Assembly (NCBI GenBank): GCA_019614645.1
Contig: JABWDB010000018.1
Location: 3,526,501 to 3,590,500, forward strand
Direction: 5' to 3'
Length of the DNA stretch: 64,000 bases
From: Stratiolaelaps scimitus
Lineage: Eukaryota > Arthropoda > Arachnida > Mesostigmata > Laelapidae
The translations under genes were made by a program, and so were the position numbers. How positions within the stretch are numbered: position 1 is the first letter of the stretch; every line of letters begins with the position of its first letter. Shown here piece after piece: positions 62,701 to 64,000 of the stretch. A model generated the notes under the pieces. It saw only the letters and a list, made by a program, of their open reading frames with translations, searched no databases and was not told where the DNA came from.

Positions 62701-64000
62701 AGGTACAGCGTTGGGGGGTAACTCCTCTCGAGAGTGGGTGGGTCTGTGGTTGGGTGGGGTATCATTGCATAAAGAAGTAACAAGTAATGTGATAGCGTAT
62801 GTCTCATGGCTGGGTGGTAAGGGTAACAGGACAACAGGTGCCAATGATCGCTAGTTCTCTATACACCTATAGGGGGTCAGTCAACAAAAATGACGCTGTA
62901 TCAATCTAAACATTGACCACTTTGATTAGTTGTTTATATAAATATTGACCACTCATTAGTTGTGTAGTATTCAACCCCCCGGGTCAAGCTCCACGTTGAG
63001 CTCTCACCCCGCAGCATCAGCTTGTAAGCATCCTGCTCATGGCTCGCTGCTAAACTTCCGCATACGTTCTCCAGTCGGAAAACAGTCCTTGCCATCGTAG
63101 CAGTCAGTGTCTTATATCACATTACGCGCAATGGAGAGGTATACGGACGCCTTGGCTTGGGCTGGGCTGCGGTGCGGGCATAGACACAAATCGACCCGTC
63201 TCTCTGTATTTCTCTCCTGTTAGAAAGATGTTGTCACGACTTTCGACGATTTCGTCGTCGACAACGCCACCGCCGACACTGCCGCAGGCCGGAAGAAAGA
63301 CAGGCATAGCCGGCACCGCCTTCAATCGATCGGCCATGCGACTCGATGGCTTCGTGTGCCACTTCAAGTAGGAGCAAGTCGCCGCGAACTCTATACACGG
63401 GGTGGGGAGATAGTTGCGAATGTGTGTAGCCGACTAGTTTAGAGGACATTGGCCATACGACCCCGTTGCTGTCCGGGGGAGGAGGGACTCTTCCTGGAGA
63501 CGTCCCGAGCCCTGACTTCGACTGTGAGAGTCAGAGCTGCCATCATCGAATGAGTGAATCACCAATGGATGGGCATGGACATTCAATCGAACGCATCTTG
63601 TGCTTGTGTTCTTATTATATCTGTCCTGCGGGGTGTTGTGCATCGGCACGGTGACGGTAATAAATAACACTTCCTCAAGTTGTGGGCCCTGGTGATTTCC
63701 GCATTCATCGGTAATAGTGCCAAATAGCATCTTATATATATATATATTAGAAAACTCGAGCAGGCCTTAGATGAGTTAGCCATACGATCATTTCAATACG
63801 TGTCCTCGTGTTTCTCGCTTGCTCTCTATGTAGGAGGGCTGAGCGCAATCGGATCCAGCCAAGCTGTTGGAACTGTTCGTTATGATTTTGAACTTGACAA
63901 ATGTGAAAGTAAAGCATTGTAAGCACACACTAAAACGCATCATTCAACGTACGCACACTACATACATATATATATATATACAGAGTAATTAAAAAAAAAG
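59741..64000. other. Right-hand region without supported gene
   Basis: The promoter of the AAA+ gene should lie just above 59740; no clear element was recognised. Minus-strand frames at 63122-63367 and 63434-63730 (98 codons from a true ATG) read plausibly but have no splice or family support. Plus-strand frames at 60695-60991 and 61888-62283 are similar. A short AT tract lies at 63967-63980. Confidence 0.4.

Noticed and set aside
63122..63730. Two minus-strand frames near the right edge, including 98 codons from an ATG.
   Set aside because: They read plausibly but have no recognisable motif, splice partner or conservation evidence.

Overview
The window is nuclear DNA of an animal. The genes that can be read are split into several exons with GT-AG introns, one intron holds a second gene, and spacers are long and full of AT and trinucleotide microsatellites and decayed retroelement pieces. 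The gene families (tetraspanin, TDP1, an AAA+ peroxisomal/ESCRT-type ATPase, a SNU13/NHP2-type protein) are general eukaryotic. The retroelement peptide and the overall style fit an arthropod, perhaps a mite or tick, but that assignment is inference. There are no bacterial operons, CRISPR arrays or confident tRNA/rRNA genes.

Every gene I could build with support lies on the minus strand. From left to right: an exon-like open frame at the left edge (26-389); a six-exon gene of unknown function (5546-11100) whose 3 kb last intron contains a same-strand SNU13-like frame (7852-8301); a five-exon gene of unknown function with a possible winged-helix N-terminus and an acidic/coiled-coil C-terminus (16540-19233); a complete eleven-exon tyrosyl-DNA phosphodiesterase 1 gene (21976-27790); the last three exons of a tetraspanin (35137-37278); weaker candidates for a first coding exon (42981-43158) and a small secreted protein (44666-44961); the 3' end of a gene with a proline/glycine/serine tail (53729-54346); a two-exon 118-residue gene (55018-55429); and a degenerate AAA+ ATPase (56982-59740).

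The best lead is in TDP1. Between its disordered N-terminus and the catalytic core sits an intact C-x5-C-x6-H-x5-H motif of the PBZ (poly(ADP-ribose)-binding zinc finger) type, so this enzyme appears to carry its own PAR-binding module, whereas vertebrate TDP1 has none and is linked to PAR signalling through PARP1. Other leads are the SNU13-like protein that has lost the residues that read kink-turn RNA, and the AAA+ protein lacking several catalytic residues.

Repeats include a dispersed family with copies near 14.1, 17.6, 40.1 and 58.4 kb, a SINE-like family near 6.3, 22.9 and 46.6 kb, LINE-type remnants at 14.2-14.5 and 29.05-29.76 kb, many (AT)n tracts, and a cluster of CAG/CAA/CCA-type tracts at 49.2-52.4 kb. 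Gene models were read by eye from splice sites, phase and family resemblance. Where only an open frame was seen the confidence is low.
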